The notes below the pieces were generated by a model that made no database searches, was not told the origin of the DNA, and was given only the letters and a program-made list of their open reading frames with translations. The position numbers were made by a program, and so were the translations under genes. From Aquamicrobium zhengzhouense (GTDB lineage: Bacteria > Pseudomonadota > Alphaproteobacteria > Rhizobiales > Rhizobiaceae), in NCBI RefSeq assembly GCF_016124105.1, contig NZ_JADGMQ010000008.1:116388-151387 (forward strand): 35,000 nt of DNA. The letters run 5' to 3'. Shown here piece after piece: positions 34,700-35,000 of the stretch (its first letter is position 1; the number at the start of each line of letters is the position of its first letter).

Positions 34700-35000
34700 T
34701 TATTTCTCGACGCGCGCACTTGCCATCTTCAACGGCAACTCGTCCTGGTCGCGCAGCAGTTCATCGATCCGCTCCCGTTCCTTGATGAACGCCTCGAGTT
34801 GATCGCCCTTCAGCGCTTTCTCGTTGGGGAGGCGAACACGCATCGGGTCAACCTTCGTCCCATTGACGATCAGTTCGTAATGAAGATGGTTGCCGGTTGA
34901 AAGACCGGTCGAGCCGACATAGCCGATCACTTGCCCTTGCCGGACCTTCGCACCTTCTGCGACCCCTTCCGCGAAGGCACTTTGGTGATTGTATGATGAT
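34700..35000 (-). CDS. M23 family metallopeptidase, C-terminal part (gene runs off the right edge)
   Basis: The minus-strand frame is open from the window edge to the TAA at 34702-34700 and gives about 99 residues. It reads SSYNHQSAFAEGVAEGAKVR, then QGQVIGYVGSTGLSTGNHLH, YELIVNGTKVDPMRVRLPNE and a charged tail. This is the end of the LytM/M23 peptidase domain, including the zinc-ligand HLHYE motif. Such enzymes cut peptide cross-links in peptidoglycan, and long forms with this ending (the MepM/YebA type) carry out wall growth in the periplasm. The N-terminal part lies outside the window. It faces the L,D-transpeptidase gene, 76 bases away. Confidence 0.92.
   Translation of the reverse strand, partial: SSYNHQSAFAEGVAEGAKVRQGQVIGYVGSTGLSTGNHLHYELIVNGTKVDPMRVRLPNEKALKGDQLEAFIKERERIDELLRDQDELPLKMASARVEK

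Noticed and set aside
1-35000. CRISPR arrays, tRNA/rRNA genes, insertion sequences, prophage or toxin-antitoxin pairs
   Set aside because: I looked for evenly spaced direct repeats, transposase or integrase signatures and tRNA-like cloverleaf ends and found none.

Overview
The window reads as a chromosomal segment of an alphaproteobacterium of the order Hyphomicrobiales (Rhizobiales). The organism is close to the Phyllobacteriaceae/Rhizobiaceae side, though I cannot name a genus from sequence alone. The evidence is the Porin_2-type porin, the run ptsP-prfA-prmC-DUF4167-clpB, the run secA-parvulin-argJ-GNAT-mutT, the ubiG/lysC divergent pair, a DUF1178 gene and fairly high GC. Coding density is high. 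I see no tRNA or rRNA gene, insertion sequence, prophage, CRISPR array or pseudogene.

Left part (1-8390), the most accessory-looking third. It starts with the 5' end of a minus-strand porin gene. A 620-base gene-free stretch follows, with a string of perfect hairpins that ends in a strong intrinsic terminator and may be a small RNA. Next comes a minus-strand three-gene signalling operon: a CHASE3 membrane histidine kinase, a stand-alone CheY-like receiver, and a receiver fused to a HisKA_2-type kinase. Divergent from it is an acyl-CoA synthetase gene. Facing that are a BioF2/CelD-like acyltransferase and a Wzx-like flippase, which overlap each other and probably act in surface polysaccharide or lipid work.

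Middle (8490-20614), largely housekeeping. secA (minus) has its own terminator and is divergent from a periplasmic parvulin-type foldase, argJ, a GNAT acetyltransferase and mutT, all on the plus strand. Then come a small membrane protein and a 57-residue Flp-type pilin, the second too short for ordinary ORF calling. A degenerate methyltransferase lies on the minus strand. The plus-strand cluster comF, grxC, nitrilase-family amidase, DUF1178 and EamA transporter follows. ubiG (minus) closes the block.

Right part (20806-35000). lysC, ptsP (EI-Ntr with GAF domain), prfA and prmC run in one direction. They are followed by a 300-base leader, the DUF4167 gene with a strong terminator, and clpB, which is preceded by a good match to an alphaproteobacterial RpoH (sigma-32) promoter and followed by a terminator. 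After clpB are a putative glycolipid-binding protein, a spermidine-synthase-fold protein (minus), a PhzS-like FAD monooxygenase, a secreted L,D-transpeptidase and the 3' end of an M23 metallopeptidase gene (minus).

Themes: protein export and folding (SecA, parvulin, ClpB), translation termination (PrfA with its methylase PrmC), amino-acid synthesis (ArgJ, LysC), damage repair (MutT, Grx/Nit-like amidase) and envelope building (porin, flippase, L,D-transpeptidase, M23 peptidase). I found no clear undescribed multi-gene system. The best leads are the candidate sRNA beside the porin, the signalling operon with no output domain, the orphan Flp pilin pair and the structured leader of DUF4167.
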